In this document: positions 22,578 through 34,186 of the stretch, piece after piece
Numbering within the stretch: position 1 is the first letter of the stretch
How the letters are laid out: every line of letters begins with the position of its first letter
Assembly (NCBI GenBank): GCA_036927565.1
Contig: JAYESD010000008.1
Coordinates: 168,044,922 to 168,108,921 of the forward strand
DNA from: Tuctoria greenei
Lineage: Eukaryota > Streptophyta > Magnoliopsida > Poales > Poaceae
Direction of reading: 5' to 3'
Length of the DNA stretch: 64,000 nt
Program-made: the position numbers and the translations under genes
The notes under the pieces: generated by a model
Told to the model about the DNA's origin: nothing
Databases searched by the model: none
What the model saw: only the letters and a program-made list of their open reading frames with translations

Positions 22578-25500
22578 CTAGACCCTATGGAAGAACTGGG
22601 CGACCTCCTGAGCAACCTCCGACACGTTGGCTCGGGTGGCTTCACCTTCTCCTTCGACGGGACCTTCAAGCACCGGGTCCAGAGGAAATTGGGGATCCCG
22701 GCTGGTGTAGCACATCAGCACATATTCTGCGACGTTATTCGCCAGGGACTGCCCCTCAACCTCCAACTGGTCCGCGATGATGTCACCCACCTTGGAGAGT
22801 TTGCCACCCGGCGAGCTCAACGCTTGCAACGCCAGGTCCGGCTCCGGCTCCGGATCATCCGGACGCACGGGACTGAAGCCCATTGATGTCAGCGCGTCGT
22901 TGGCTTTGCTTAGGAACTCCCAAACCTGTAGGGAGTCCGCAGTCCTCAAGCCTTTTAGTTCCTCCAAGGATCTTTTGGCCGCCGCCAGTTCAGAATTCTC
23001 ACGAGCAAGGCGCTCAACCTCTTTGGCATTTTGCTGAATCTTTTCAGCAACCTGCTTCTCGAGTTTTCTGAGCTCCTCCTCCTGGAGGTGGATCTTGTTC
23101 TGGCGGTCGACCAGATCCTTCTCCCGGCCCCTAAATTTTTTCTCCCTGGTAGCAATGGCACACTCTTGCTTGTAGAGTTCCTGCACTCGCACCCAGGCCT
23201 TCTCCTCCTCCTCAACGCAACGCTCCTCCAACTTCTTGGTGCGTTCCTCGAGGCCCTTGTCAACCAGAGCCACCTTTTCGGCGAGCTCCTCCTCCCTCTT
23301 CAAGACATCATCCCGCAGCTCTAGGAGTTTTTGCTCTTCGTCTTCGAGCTTCTTCTCCCTCTCCTCAAGTGCCTCTCGGCGCTTGATGAGGGTAGTGTTA
23401 ATGGCTTCAAGCCTTTCTTGGCGATCATCAGCCGCACTATTAGTTGCCTTGGCCTGCTCATAAATGGCTCGAGATTGAGTGTCGAGGGCACGAGTCAAGC
23501 TCTCCTTATCATCCAATAATTTTCCCCAGTATTCCAGGCGGACCTTCTCCTCTTTGATCCACTCCTTGTCGTCTGCCAGCCTCGACTGCGCCAGCTTGGT
23601 CTCGAAGTAGAGCCGATTACGCCACTGCCTAAGGGTTTGGCGCTCCTCTTCAAGAGCCTTGCTGTCGTGGTAGAACGCCAGCTGGACTTGACACAGACTA
23701 GAGCAAGCGTTGTCAATGGACAACGACAGGGGAATAGGGTCCGAACCTGCTGGGGTCTCCTCTGTTGGTTCCAGCGGGTTCTCGCTTACAAAAATTGGGT
23801 CCCACTCCCCAAGAGTGGTCCCCTGAGCCTCCACAGCACTAGGGCCGTCCTCTGGGGTAGCCTCTGTTGCCATCGAGGAGGGTCCCGCAGAAGAAGTTCC
23901 GACCTTCGGAAGTGGTTCCGAAGGCCCTGCCGCCAGGTCTTCATTTGCCCCCTCAGGCAGGGGGCTAGCAACTTCATCAGGGCACCCTGGCTCAGCAGCA
24001 GGCACCTTCGCCGTCATCACTTCTGGAGCAGGGGCTACTTCCGGCTCCGGCCTGGGATCCTCCTCCGCTGGTAGCTCAGGTGTTGGCGCCTTGACCAGCA
24101 TGGGTTCGAGTGTTGATGCCTCCACAACGACCGGCTCAGGCGCCGGAAGGTCAACAACAACCAGCCCTGAGGCTGGAGCTTCAACCTCAACCGGCCCAGG
24201 CGCCGGAAGGTCTTCAACTGCAACCGGCTCTACAGCCGGAGCTTCAGTGGCAACTGGCTCTGAGGCCAGAGCTTCGGAGGTAGCCGGCTCAATCGTCGGG
24301 ACTTCCTCAACATCCGGCTCGCTCGCCGGGACTTCAATAACCTCCGGCTAAACCGCCAGGGCTTCGACAATTTCCAGCTCTGGGGCCGGAATCACTGCTT
24401 CCTCCGGCTCAACGGCTGAAGCTTCCAACATCTCAGCATCAAGACCCGGGGCTTCAACCTCCGGGACAGGTGCCGCTGGCGCATCTTCTCTCCTGTGGTC
24501 CGGCGCTACCACGGGAGTCTCGGGGGATAAGTCTAGGTCCATGACCACGACAACTGGCGCCGGAGCTGCCGCAGCTTCAGCCACCACTTGGGGCGGCACT
24601 GTGACAGGAGCAGAAGCCTCCGCCCTCATTACTTCAGCTGATGTGGCTGAGGGCGGAGCCTCACTCCTCTTCTTGGGAACGCTGCAGATGATGGATGAAG
24701 AAACTTAAAAAACAGTTACTACAACAAAACAACTGTCTGAGGTAAAGATTAAAAATTACCTCGGAAGGCTTCCGCACCAGCTTGCACGGAATCTCTTTCC
24801 CGGGCGTTCTGGACTGACCATGGTCGCCGCCGGCGTGGTAGCTCCGGAAGGCCCCCCCGGAACTTGTTGCAGCCGCGGGCATTTCCTTAGTCAAGGCCCC
24901 CCTCGACCGGGAAGGACCTCCAGACCCAGAGGCCTCAGCTGGCCCTGGTGCTGGAGTCACATGCCCGGGGCTAGCACCCCGGGAAGACACTGCTGCAGGT
25001 ACAGTCACCGCAGTTGTAGATGACCTCCCCCTCCAGGGAGAAGGAGCTGCTGCAGAGGATGTAGGCCTGATGGACCTTCCGTCAACATGCTTCAGCTTCC
25101 TCTTCTGGCTCGAGGGTTCGACCGCCGGCTCCTTGGCTTCGGGGCAGGGGCAGAGCCACCTTCAGAAGCCCCAGGGATCACCACCCTGGAAGTCAATTGT
25201 CTCTCGACGACACCGAGGTCGTCAAGCACCGGCATCGTCCGACGGAGCTCCCTGCTGAACTGTACTTCCAAGTTCAGAGGGAGGAAAGCTGGTGGCGGGG
25301 TCAAGTCATCACCCGTGACGTCGATGTCGTGCTGGAACTTCTTGAGATGAAACTCCAAGGTCACCCCCTCCATGTTGGACTTTAGCCTGATCTCGACCTG
25401 GTCGTCGTCCATCACACTGTTGAGGGACCAAGCGAGTTTTTCTCTCCTCTTCAGAGGTGCCCACCTGTTGACCAGGAAATTGCAAAATACCGCCTAAGGA

Positions 25501-26126
25501 GTTAATCCTCCCTCCACACAATGGTGGATCCTGGTCAGAGCAGGGTTGAAGGCATCCGACAGCACCGGAGCTTCACTCCAGACTGCAGTGTCGATGTTGG
25601 GGAGGCCTTCGGGCAGCTCCAGCTTCTCGTGCTCCTCCACCCGGATGACTATCCAGTCTTTCTTCCAATCGTCCCACTTTCCAGAGGGAAACGACCGGAG
25701 GTACTTTAATGGGCACTTCTTGCACTTCACAAAGTAGTAGAAGCTAAGGTACTCATCACCCCTTCCGGTGGTATGGACGGTGAAGAAGGTCCGGAAAAGC
25801 TCAACGCAGGGGGGGATGCCCACCCACATTTCACAGAAGTGGACGAAGACAGACACTAGAAGAATGGAGTGGGGGCCAAGGAGGTACAACTACAGACCAT
25901 AGAAGTCTAGCAGCATCAAGAAAAAGGAGGAAAAAGGTGGGACCAACCCCACCATGGCGTACAAAGAAAAGTACACCATCTCGCCGGCGTGCTCCTTCTC
26001 GAATGGGAGCTCTCCCCCGGCGTGGACCAGGTGGTTGAAGAAGTCCGGGGACCACCCCATGAGGGCCCGGACCTTCTTCAGGTCACTTTTGGTCTTCAAG
26101 CGGCTCTTGCGGAGACCCAACTCCAT
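22578..26126 (-). pseudogene. antisense spliced gene of inner Tat element
   Basis: The gene runs opposite to gag-pol. From ATG 26126 (MELGLRKSRLKTK) exon 1 encodes a region resembling the Pfam family called putative gypsy type transposon (FVHFCEMWVG; WDDWKKDWIVIR), to 24760. A 78-bp intron (24682-24759, GT...AG) follows. Exon 2 (24681-22578) encodes an Ala/Pro/Glu-rich repeat stretch and a long Glu/Lys/Arg coiled coil; its last 515 codons (24125-22578) are open. Damage: TAG at 25890-25892 and 25494-25496, both CAG glutamine in the outer copy or its equivalent, a frame change before 25090, and TAG at 24348-24350. Function is unknown. Antisense ORFs after pol are known in Grande-like elements. 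Confidence 0.8.
24682..24759 (-). other. predicted 78-bp intron in antisense gene (inner copy)
   Basis: On the minus strand the donor is CCGAG|GTAATTTTT and the acceptor CATCTGCAG|CGTTCCC. The outer copy has a predicted intron of the same length at the corresponding place (31337-31414). Confidence 0.7.
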
Positions 26127-26663
26127 CGCAGCACAGCGAGGCAAGGGAGGAAAAGCAAGCACAAATTTGATAGTTCGAGCACAAGATTAGATGAGAGGCG
26201 TAAAGAAACTCAGACGGTGCGCGCTTTCCTTCTTCAGTAAGCCCCCGCAACGCTTGGATGAAAATCGCAGGGAAGCCGGAGATACTATTCAAAAATTTCA
26301 CCCTACCAATGACAAGGGGGCCCGAGACCACCCCGACGATCAATTCGAGGTTCTTACCCAGGCGAAAGGTTGTCATCATGAAAGGCGGGAAGCCCGAAGG
26401 CGGCGGCCTGACAAGGCACGCGGAACCGATACGATTTTCGTATCGAGAACCGGCGACCTTCAATTGCGTGAGATCCGCACGCCAAAGATCTCATTTGCCG
26501 CACCCGGGATATGCCACGCAGCGAGGATTTAACTCCAAAACTATCGCCAACGGCACATCTGAAGATCTTTGAAGGCTCGGCTCAAAAGTCGAAGGATGGA
26601 CCCACCTCCGGCGGAATGACTTCACCCAAGGGGTCTTCCCCAGAGGTGGGCCCAGGGGGTCAC
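26127..26663. other. leader of antisense gene and polypurine-rich end
   Basis: This stretch lies between the antisense start codon and the 3' LTR. It would hold the antisense promoter and 5' leader, but I see no certain TATA box. Its last bases, GGTGGGCCCAGGGGGTCAC before 26664, are the likely plus-strand primer. Short ORFs here are unsupported. Confidence 0.55.
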
Positions 26664-27567
26664 TGTCGGTACCCTGGGTACCGTATACCCCTTGAGATTG
26701 TAAAGATCTCAAGGAAATGTCATCTACTTGATCTGAAGACCTTCGAAGGCCCACATGTCAGACATAACCGGACCCGCTTTCCCAACATGGTTAGTCCCAG
26801 GGTCGCCACGTGTACCATCAAATCGGAGCTACCGCCCACAAGGGGGAAGCTCCGGGCTATGTACCATAACGGCACCCCCGGACCTAACCCCACATCAAGG
26901 AAAGCTCTAGAACTGACACGTGTCTGGTGGCACCAGACCTATCTGTTCCCCACAGTATGCTCCGGAGCTGCCACATGTCCAACTGTCGGATCTTCAGCCT
27001 CAAACCTCCGGTAGACTCCACAACGGCTCTGGATCTTCAAAGGGGAATCAAGGACTTCAAGACCCAATTAAGTGTCATTAATACTATGTTAATGACACAC
27101 GATCGGACGACCCTTATTACCAATAATGGCGCTGTCAAAGCCCATAACTCGGTCATTAAGGATAATTAAGTGCATCAAATGTGTATCAATATTAGTAGCC
27201 GCCGGGGCCACATGTCGGGCCAGGCCAACTTGTAACGGCCTGTCCTTGTACTATAAAAGGACAGGCCGACGATACATAGAGGGGCTCTCTGATCTGATAT
27301 CATCTGATCTGATCTGATCTGGTCTGATCGGCTCACACGCACTCTCAACTCACGTCACCTGAGTTGAGTTCATACATCCAATACAACACCAACACACCTC
27401 GTGGAGTAGGGTATTACGCTCAGGTGGCCCGAACCACGTAAATATTTGTGTCTCCTGTGTCATTTTACATTTCACCTTCTTGAATCTCCGCGCGCCCACA
27501 TCGAACTTCAAACTCCGCAAACACTTTTAGTAGTGTCGGGAGGTCTGCCAGATCAAAACCACCGACA
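26664..27567 (+). repeat. 3' LTR of inner Tat element (904 bp)
   Basis: Same length and ends as the 5' LTR. The TATA box is at 27252-27259. Of the spaced motifs, those at about 26807 and 26917 keep CACGTG while that at about 26972 has become CACATG, a C-to-T type change relative to the 5' LTR. Confidence 0.94.
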
Positions 27568-27572
27568 ACTCC

Positions 27573-27747
27573 ATTCCCCGACTTCACCGCCGACGAGCTC
27601 GCCCAGCTCCAAGAGGACGGGAGCTCTTCCTGGGCTGATCCATCGGCTCGAGTCTCCGACGACGACGACAACGACCACGAGGACCCGGAGGCCACGGAGA
27701 GCGACTTCGACGCTGAGGCAAATGATAGTGACGACGGCGACGACTAG
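27573..27747 (+). pseudogene. C-terminal end of copia third ORF
   Basis: This continues the ORF of 12716-14364 after the Tat insertion. Reading across the target duplication keeps the frame and reaches the TAG at 27745-27747. The tail is dominated by Asp and Glu, including a DDDDNDHED run. Confidence 0.85.
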
Positions 27748-28248
27748 TGGATAGGGTTCGTTGTTCCCTTCTTCTTTTCCTTTTTGGTGTCTTGATGCCA
27801 AAGGGGGAGAGTTAGATGGGAGTTAGACGGGGGGAGAGTTAGAAAGGAGGGTAATTAGGTGTAGCCCAGTTAGAAAGGAGGGTAATTAGGTGTAGCCCTT
27901 ATTTTGGATCCTTGGACATGTTGCACTCCTTATTGTAATTTTTATGTCATGTCAAATGTCTAAATTTGTGCAAGACTTTGTTTTGAATGTTTAAAATCAA
28001 TATGATGCTTTGAATGTCTATCTTTTAATCATATTCATATTTATCATGTCTTGTCTCAAATTGTTGAGCACAACACGTAGGCACCCCACCATAACGTGTG
28101 TGTGTATGAAGTACTTCCTCAATCTCTCTTTCATGATGCATTCATTTAGGGGGAGTCACTCATACACCCGCACGGTATGAAAACCAAATTTATACTCTTA
28201 TATGTGAAGACTTAATGTGTTGTCATCAATCACCAAAAAGGGGGAGAT
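27748..28248 (+). other. copia 3' untranslated region, tandem repeat and polypurine tract
   Basis: No ORF. Two nearly identical 31-bp units, GTTAGAAAGGAGGGTAATTA..., lie at 27838-27868 and 27869-27899. The polypurine tract AAAAAGGGGGAGAT (28235-28248) directly precedes the 3' LTR and primes plus-strand synthesis. Confidence 0.8.
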
Positions 28249-29862
28249 TGAAAGTGCATCTAGGATCCCTGTGGGTTTTGGATGATTGATGATGACAATT
28301 AAGTGACTAACGATCTCAGTGATCTTAAGCACGGGTGTGGACTCAAGTGGAAGCACAATCCCTCAAAAAGGAAAAGGGTGAAAACGGCGATGTCAACTCG
28401 AAAAGGAGAAACTAGGGTTTCTAGTGTGTCGAGTTTAGACTAGCCAAATATGTGTGAGGATGTGTGTGTAAAGTGCATTGAGATCAAGTTGGGAGCTCAA
28501 AGCAGTTTAGAGATCAAACCCATTGAGAGAAGAGAGTTGGAAGCAGTCTGGCAGGAGTGGCCGGACTAGTCCGTGCAGGTGGCCGGACTAGTCCGCTCCT
28601 GGCCGGCCAAGTCCGTTTTCAGCCGGACCAGAAGGGTCTGACTGAGTTCAGACTAGTCCATAGTGGGACGGACTAGTCCGGGTAGTCGTGGAGTGGTTTT
28701 TGGGGACTAAGTCCCAAAACCACGGACTTGTCTGTTTTGGTCTGGACCAAGAGGTCCTGACTGAGATCGGACTAGTCCGGGTTTTGAGAGAAGTAGGTGC
28801 TTCAGGGACTAAGTCTGGGTAGACGGGACTAGTCCGCCCTGGGGGACGGACTAGTCCGTGGTCTTCAGACTAGTCCATTTTCACACGGAACAAAAGGTTC
28901 TGTGTGAGATCAGACTAGTCCGGCCGTGACCGGACTAGTCCGTTTTGAAGTGACCGTTTGAATTTGAATTTTGGCGGGTAGTGTGACGATTGCTGCGCAA
29001 TGCAAAAGTTGTCAGGGACGTTAGTGGTCCCCTAGGCCGGACTAGTCCGGGCTGTAGGCCGGACTAGTCCACCCATCTGCTGAAGTCAGCAGTATGGGCT
29101 GGGAACCTCTATAAATAGAGGACCCCTGGGTTCATTTGAACCATCTCTTGAGCAAGTTGAAACCCTAGCACCGCCACAGCAACCTTGAGCCTCCAAAAGC
29201 CTCCTTCTTGCCTACATTTCCTCTAAAACTTATTCTTGTGTGGATTAGGGTTTGGTGAGGTGAAGAAGAGGAAGAACACCGCTCTTTGGCTCTCGATTTG
29301 ATCTCTTGCACTTTGTGAATCTTTGTGATTTGTGGCTTGAGTTAATCTTTGTGATTTGAGATTGTATTTGTGGTGGGAGCCTCAGATTGTGAGAAGCCCC
29401 AACGAATCTTGTATTCACCCTTTGTGATAGTGGAGAACCAAGTTAGGCTCGTGTGGTAAACTTGGTGAGGGACGGGTTGTTGAACTCGGTCCTTTGTGGA
29501 CTCCTCAACGGGGATGTAGATTCCTTCGTATGATCGAACCTCGGGATAAAATCCTTGTGTCCCTTGTGTTCTTTACTTTCACTTATCGCTCAGTGCTTCT
29601 AAGGTTAGTTTTATCGGCTTTGTTCATCACTCTTGTTTCATCGTGATCCTTAGCTTCATACTTGCCATATAACTTGTTAAGGTTCACTAAGTCATTCTAA
29701 CACACTTTGCATCACAAGAATCGAACTAAAACTTGTTAGAAACTCCTTTTAGGCTTTTCCCTGTAGGTGGACCGGACTAGTCCGTCCCCAGAGTATTAAT
29801 CTCATTTTATTAAGTCATTTCAGGTCGATTAGCCTATTCACCCTCCCTCTAGGCAACTTTCA
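28249..29862 (+). repeat. 3' LTR of SIRE-like copia (1614 bp)
   Basis: Begins TGAAAGTGCATCTAGG and ends AACTTTCA, followed by the target duplication CTCAG (29863-29867). Palindromes CGGACTAGTCCG recur between about 28560 and 29070. It lacks one palindrome-bearing segment of the 5' LTR but has a 9-bp gain near 28455-28470. Confidence 0.93.
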
Positions 29863-29867
29863 CTCAG

Positions 29868-32802
29868 CAACTTGCTTCTCACGATCGATCAGCTCCGTCT
29901 CCCGGAGGTGGATGCGGTTCCGTCTTTCCGCCAAGTCCTTTTCCCTGCCTTTTACTTTCCCTTCCCTGGTGGCAACATCAGCTTCTCTTTTCGAGAGCTC
30001 CTGCCCCAGTTTCCAGTACTTCTCATTCTCCTTTTTGCTACAAAGATCCAACGTTTTGCCGCAATCTGCCAAACTCTGTTCACCCGGAGTCAACTTCTGA
30101 GTGACCTATGCCTCCCTCTTCACAACATCCTTCTGCTGCTTCAGGAGCTTCTCTTCCCTCGCCTCAAGGTCCGCTTGGCGCTTTAAGAGGATCTCGTTCA
30201 ATTCATTGAGGTTTTCGTGATGCTCATCAGGAGCATCACGCCTCTCCTTGGCTTGCTCAAGGATCTCCCTAGAGTTAGCATTGAGCGCCCTGATGGTAGC
30301 TTCCTTCTCCTCTAGCAGCTTATCCCTGTATTCCAACCGGTCCTTTTCCCTCTTGATCCACTCCTTCTGGTCAGCCAGCCTTGTCTGTGCAAGTCTGGTC
30401 TCGAAATGGAGTCTGTTGTGCCAACGCCTTAAGGTGTTGCGCTCCTCCTCCAGGGCTTTGCTCTCATGATCAAAGGCGAGTTGGACTTGCCTGAGACTTG
30501 AGCAGGCATTGTCTATGGACAGCGCCAAAGGGATAGGCTCCGGACCCGCTGGGATCAACTTCGCTGGTTCCAGAGGATTTTCCATCACAAAAATTGGGTC
30601 CTTCTCTACAAGGGTGGTCCCCTGAGCCTCTGTGGTACTGGCTCCACTCGTAGGGAGCTCTTTGGCTACTGTTGAAGAAGATCCTATTGGGGGAACTTCC
30701 ACCGCCAGAGCAGAAGTCGAAGGCCCAGCTTCTGGGTCTTCAGTTGTTGGCCCTGCAAGTGGAGGACCTGTCGCCACCTCTTCATGCTGCTCCGACTCTA
30801 GTCCGGACACCTCCGGGGCAGCTACCTTCGGGGTAATAGCTGGGGCTTCATCCGATGCCCCTAACATTGCTGGCTCAGACGCCGACGCGTCAGTCACTTC
30901 CGGTTCAGCGATCGGAGCGTCAAGCATTTCTAGCTCAGCTGTCGGACCTTCAACAACTTCTGGCCCAAGGGTCGAAGCTTCAACCATCTCCGGCTCGGTG
31001 GTCGGGGCTTTAATTGCCTTTGGCTCAGTGTCTAGGGCTTCGATGACTTCCGGCTCAAAGGCCGAAGCTTCTGACATCTCCGGCTCTGGTACTGGAGCAT
31101 CAGCCTTCGACACCGTTGCCATAGGTACATCTTCAACTTCTCCCCTATGGTTCGGCGCTACCACGGGAGCTTCAGGCGTCTCTTCTGGATCCAAGACCAC
31201 AACATCTGGTGCTGGAGCTGCTGTGACCTCTGCCACCACTAGAGGAGGAGGCTCCATGGTCGAAGCTGGAGCTTCGGCATGCGCAGCCACGGTCTCTGCA
31301 ACAGATGTCGAAGTCCCTGACCCCTTTCTCGACACCCTGGAAATAAAGGAATGAGATGATTAAAGACATAACACAAACAAGATTAGCATTTTAAGGCAAG
31401 CTCATGATGCTTACCTAGGGATGCTACCGCCCCAGTCGCCTCAGAACCTCTTCTTCTGAGGCCCGGAGCCAGAGCCCACCAAGTCTGGTGAGACAACAAC
31501 TTCAGACCTCAGCTGAGGACCACTTGCCGAGCTAGAGTCCTCTCGACCAGAGCTTATCTTGGTTGGGAAGAACTCCCAGACCTGGAGCTCTTAGCCGGTA
31601 GTGAGGCCAGGGTTGAATGTCTTGAGCTAGCACCCCTTGAAGACGCCTGCGCCGAAGAAGGTGCAGTCGCAGAAGACCTCCCTCGTCGGGAAGAAGGAGC
31701 TGTTGTAGAGGGAGCAGGCCTGACAGACCTCCCATCAGCATGCTTTAGCTTCCTTTCTGGCTGAAGGGTTTGACTGGCTCTTTGTCCTTGTCCTTGTCGA
31801 TGTCTTCAACCCTCTGGCTCACGGCGGAGGCAGACCTTCCTTCAGAAGCTCCGAGGATCACCATCCCAGAGGTACGACGCCTCTCCACCTCACCAAGGTC
31901 ATCAAGCGCCGGCACCTTCCTCTGGAGCTCTCTGCTGAACTCTGGCTCCATGTTCAAAGGAAGGAAAGCAGCCGGCGGAACCAAGTCGTCGCCTTTGACG
32001 TTTATCCCATGCTAAAATTTCTTGAGATGAAGCTTCAGAGCTTCGTCATCCAAGTTGGACTTCAGACTGGTTTCAATCCGGTCGTCATCCATCACACTAT
32101 TGAGAGCCCAGGCGAGCTTCTCCCTCTTCCTCAGCGGAGCCCATCTGTTGACCAGGAAATTGCAGAAGACAATCTGGAGGGTCACTCCGCCCTCCACGCA
32201 TTCTCGAATCCTGGTCAGGACAGGTTTAAAGGCATCCGACAGCTCTAGAACTCCACTCCAGGCGTCGGTATCAACGTTGGGGAGTCCTTGGGGCAACTGC
32301 AACCTCTCGTGCTCCTCCACCACAATGATGACCCAGTCCTTCTTCTAGTCATCCCATTTGTCGGAAGGGAATGACTTCAAGTACTTGAAGGGGCAGTTCT
32401 TGCGCTTCACAAAATAGTACAAGCCAAGAAGCTCAGTCCCCTTGCCAGTGGTGTGTACCCTGAAGAAGGTACGGAACAGCTCGATGCATGGGGGACACCC
32501 ACCCACATCTCACAGAAGTGGACAAAGGTCGCAACTAACAGAAGAGAATGGGGGCCAAGATCATACAGCTGGAGACTATAGAAGTCTAGCAGCATCAAAA
32601 GAAATCTTGAAAAAGGAGGGATCAATCCCACCATGGCGTACGCTGAAAAGTACACCATGTCACCATTACGCTCCTTATTGAACGGGAGCTTGCCGGCGCG
32701 GATCAGGTGGCTGAAGGAGTCACTGGACCGCCCCATATAGGTTCGGACCTTCATCAGATCGTCTTTGCTCTTGAGGCGGCTCTTGGGAAGACCCAACTCC
32801 AT
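29868..32802 (-). pseudogene. antisense spliced gene of outer Tat element, main part
   Basis: Equivalent to the antisense gene of the inner copy. From ATG 32802 (MELGLPKSRLKSKDD) exon 1 runs to 31415 with a frameshift near 32500 and a TAG at 32012-32014 where the inner copy has CAG. A 78-bp intron (31337-31414) follows. Exon 2 encodes an Ala/Pro/Glu repeat region and a coiled coil; ORF 31335-30106 ends in a TAG that interrupts an otherwise continuous coiled-coil match through 29868. The final segment lies at 5046-4582, beyond the copia insertion. Both copies share domain order and intron place, but their stops differ, so decay was independent. Confidence 0.8.
31337..31414 (-). other. predicted 78-bp intron in antisense gene (outer copy)
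   Basis: Minus-strand donor CCCTAG|GTAAGCATC and acceptor TTTATTTCCAG|GGTGTCG. Length and place match the intron at 24682-24759, and the pyrimidine-rich acceptor is good. Confidence 0.75.
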
Positions 32803-33340
32803 CGCGGCAAAGTGGAGCAAAGGAAGGGAAAGCTAGGCGAAGTTTGGGAGGCTCTGAGCGCAAGTTTGATCGAAAGCGTAAAGAGTCCTCAAACCGCGCA
32901 TACTTTCCTTTTTAAGTAAGCCTCCGCGATGCTTGGATGGAAACCACAACCAGAGTGGGGTCACATTTCAAAAATCTACCCCGTCCATGACGAATGGGCC
33001 TGGGGCCACCCCGATGAAGAGATCGAGGTTATTACCCCACGCGGACCATTGTCATGATGGGTGGCGGGAAACCCAAAGGCAGCACCCTGACAAGGCGCGC
33101 GGAACCGATACAATTTTTGTATTGGGAACTGGCAACCTTCAATTGCGTGAGATCTGCACTCAAAGATCTCACCTGCCGCATTCATAACAGGCCACGTGTC
33201 GATAGTTTGATCCCGGACCATCGCTCCAATGGCACATTAGAAGACTTTTGAAGTCGAAACGCGAGAGTCGAGGGTGGCCCCACCTCCAGTAGAATAACTT
33301 AACCCAAAAGGTTTCTCCCAAAGGTGGGCCCAGGGGCCAC
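32803..33340. other. antisense leader and 3' end of outer Tat interior
   Basis: Aligns with 26127-26663. No credible ORF. It ends with GGTGGGCCCAGGGGCCAC, the likely polypurine-type primer before the LTR. Confidence 0.55.
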
Positions 33341-34186
33341 TATCGGTATCCTGCATACCAGGTACCCCACGATACCGCAAGAAGTACAAGAGAGTTCTAC
33401 CTGTCAAAGTTGAAGGTCTCCTCAGGCCCCACATGTCACACTACACCAGACCCGCACCCTTCATATGGGAAGCTCCAGGTTTGACACATGTAGTGTAAGT
33501 CCGGAACTAAACTCCCAACATACAGAAGTTACGCAGTTAACACGTGTACAACAACCCCGAACCTAACCCCCAGCAGAGGGGAGCTCCGATGCTGACACGT
33601 GTAAAGTGGTTCCAGAGCTACCTCCCCGCAAGGGGAAGCTCCGAAGCTGTCACGTGCGGAGCCTCCGGACCTTCATCACCAACGAATACACTGGCGGATC
33701 TCCTCCAGCACGGACATCCAAGGGACAATTAAAGCTGCAGTTACAAGACCTGATTACGTGTCACTAATGCTATATTAATGACACATGATCAGAACACCTT
33801 TAATAGGGGTAACGCAACCATTAAGGCATGTTATCATACTATAAACCACACTTAATGCTCATAGACAGTGTATTAGGCTATTAAATACGTCAGGGCCACA
33901 TGTCGGGCCAGGCAAAGGATGTAACGGTCAATCCTTGGACTACAAAATGACTGAGCCGCACGATACGCAGAGATGCAAGCGTATCCAAACACTACGCATT
34001 CTCGTGACACTCAATACAACAACACACAGCCCGTGGAGTAGGGTATTACGCTCAGGCGGCCTGAACCACATAAATCTCTGGTGTCACCATCTTGATCCTG
34101 ATCTCTGCGTGCCCCGACCAAAACAAGAACCTCCGCGGGCTACACGTTAGTAGTACCGGGGGAAGTGTCGTTGCAACACTTCGACA
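33341..34186 (+). repeat. 3' LTR of outer Tat element (846 bp)
   Basis: Begins TATCGGTATCCTGC, a mutated form of TGTCGGTACC, and ends ACTTCGACA. Spaced CACATG or CACGTG motifs start at 33430, 33485, 33541, 33596 and 33651. TATA function is weakened: the site corresponding to TATAAAAG reads TACAAAAT near 33941. GTTGC at 34187-34191 would be the right target duplication. Confidence 0.88.

Larger units (their letters stand above)
14365..27567 (+). mobile_element. complete Tat-lineage Ty3/gypsy retrotransposon (13.2 kb)
   Basis: Two LTRs of 904 bp each (14365-15268 and 26664-27567), with perfect target duplication ACTCC (14360-14364 and 27568-27572). Internal order: primer site, gag, protease, RT, RNase H, second RNase H, integrase, long 3' region with an antisense gene, polypurine-rich end, 3' LTR. 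RT before integrase defines Ty3/gypsy; the extra RNase H and the antisense ORF after pol are known for the Tat/Ogre group. LTRs differ by several percent in the part compared by eye. All ORFs carry nonsense or frameshift damage. Confidence 0.96.
5047..29862 (+). mobile_element. SIRE/Maximus-like Ty1/copia element, full length but interrupted
   Basis: Order: 5' LTR 5047-6672, tRNA-Met primer site, gag, protease, integrase, RT-RNase H, a long third ORF, polypurine tract, 3' LTR 28249-29862. A perfect 5-bp target duplication CTCAG flanks it (5042-5046 and 29863-29867). Pol order with integrase before RT defines Ty1/copia; long LTRs and an extra ORF after pol point to SIRE/Maximus. A complete Tat element (14365-27567) sits in the third ORF. 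Without it the copia is about 11.6 kb. LTRs differ by roughly 5 percent in the stretch I compared by eye. Confidence 0.95.
1939..34186 (+). mobile_element. outer Tat-lineage Ty3/gypsy element, 3' portion, split by a nested copia
   Basis: Visible parts are the end of pol (1939-3264), a non-coding 3' region (3265-4581), an antisense gene (5046-4582 and 32802-29868) and the 3' LTR (33341-34186). The copia element at 5047-29862 interrupts the antisense gene. The two sides join at CTCAG and align with the uninterrupted equivalent in the second Tat copy near 23040-23050. The 5' LTR, gag and most of pol lie left of the window or beyond the left copia insertion. Confidence 0.88.
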
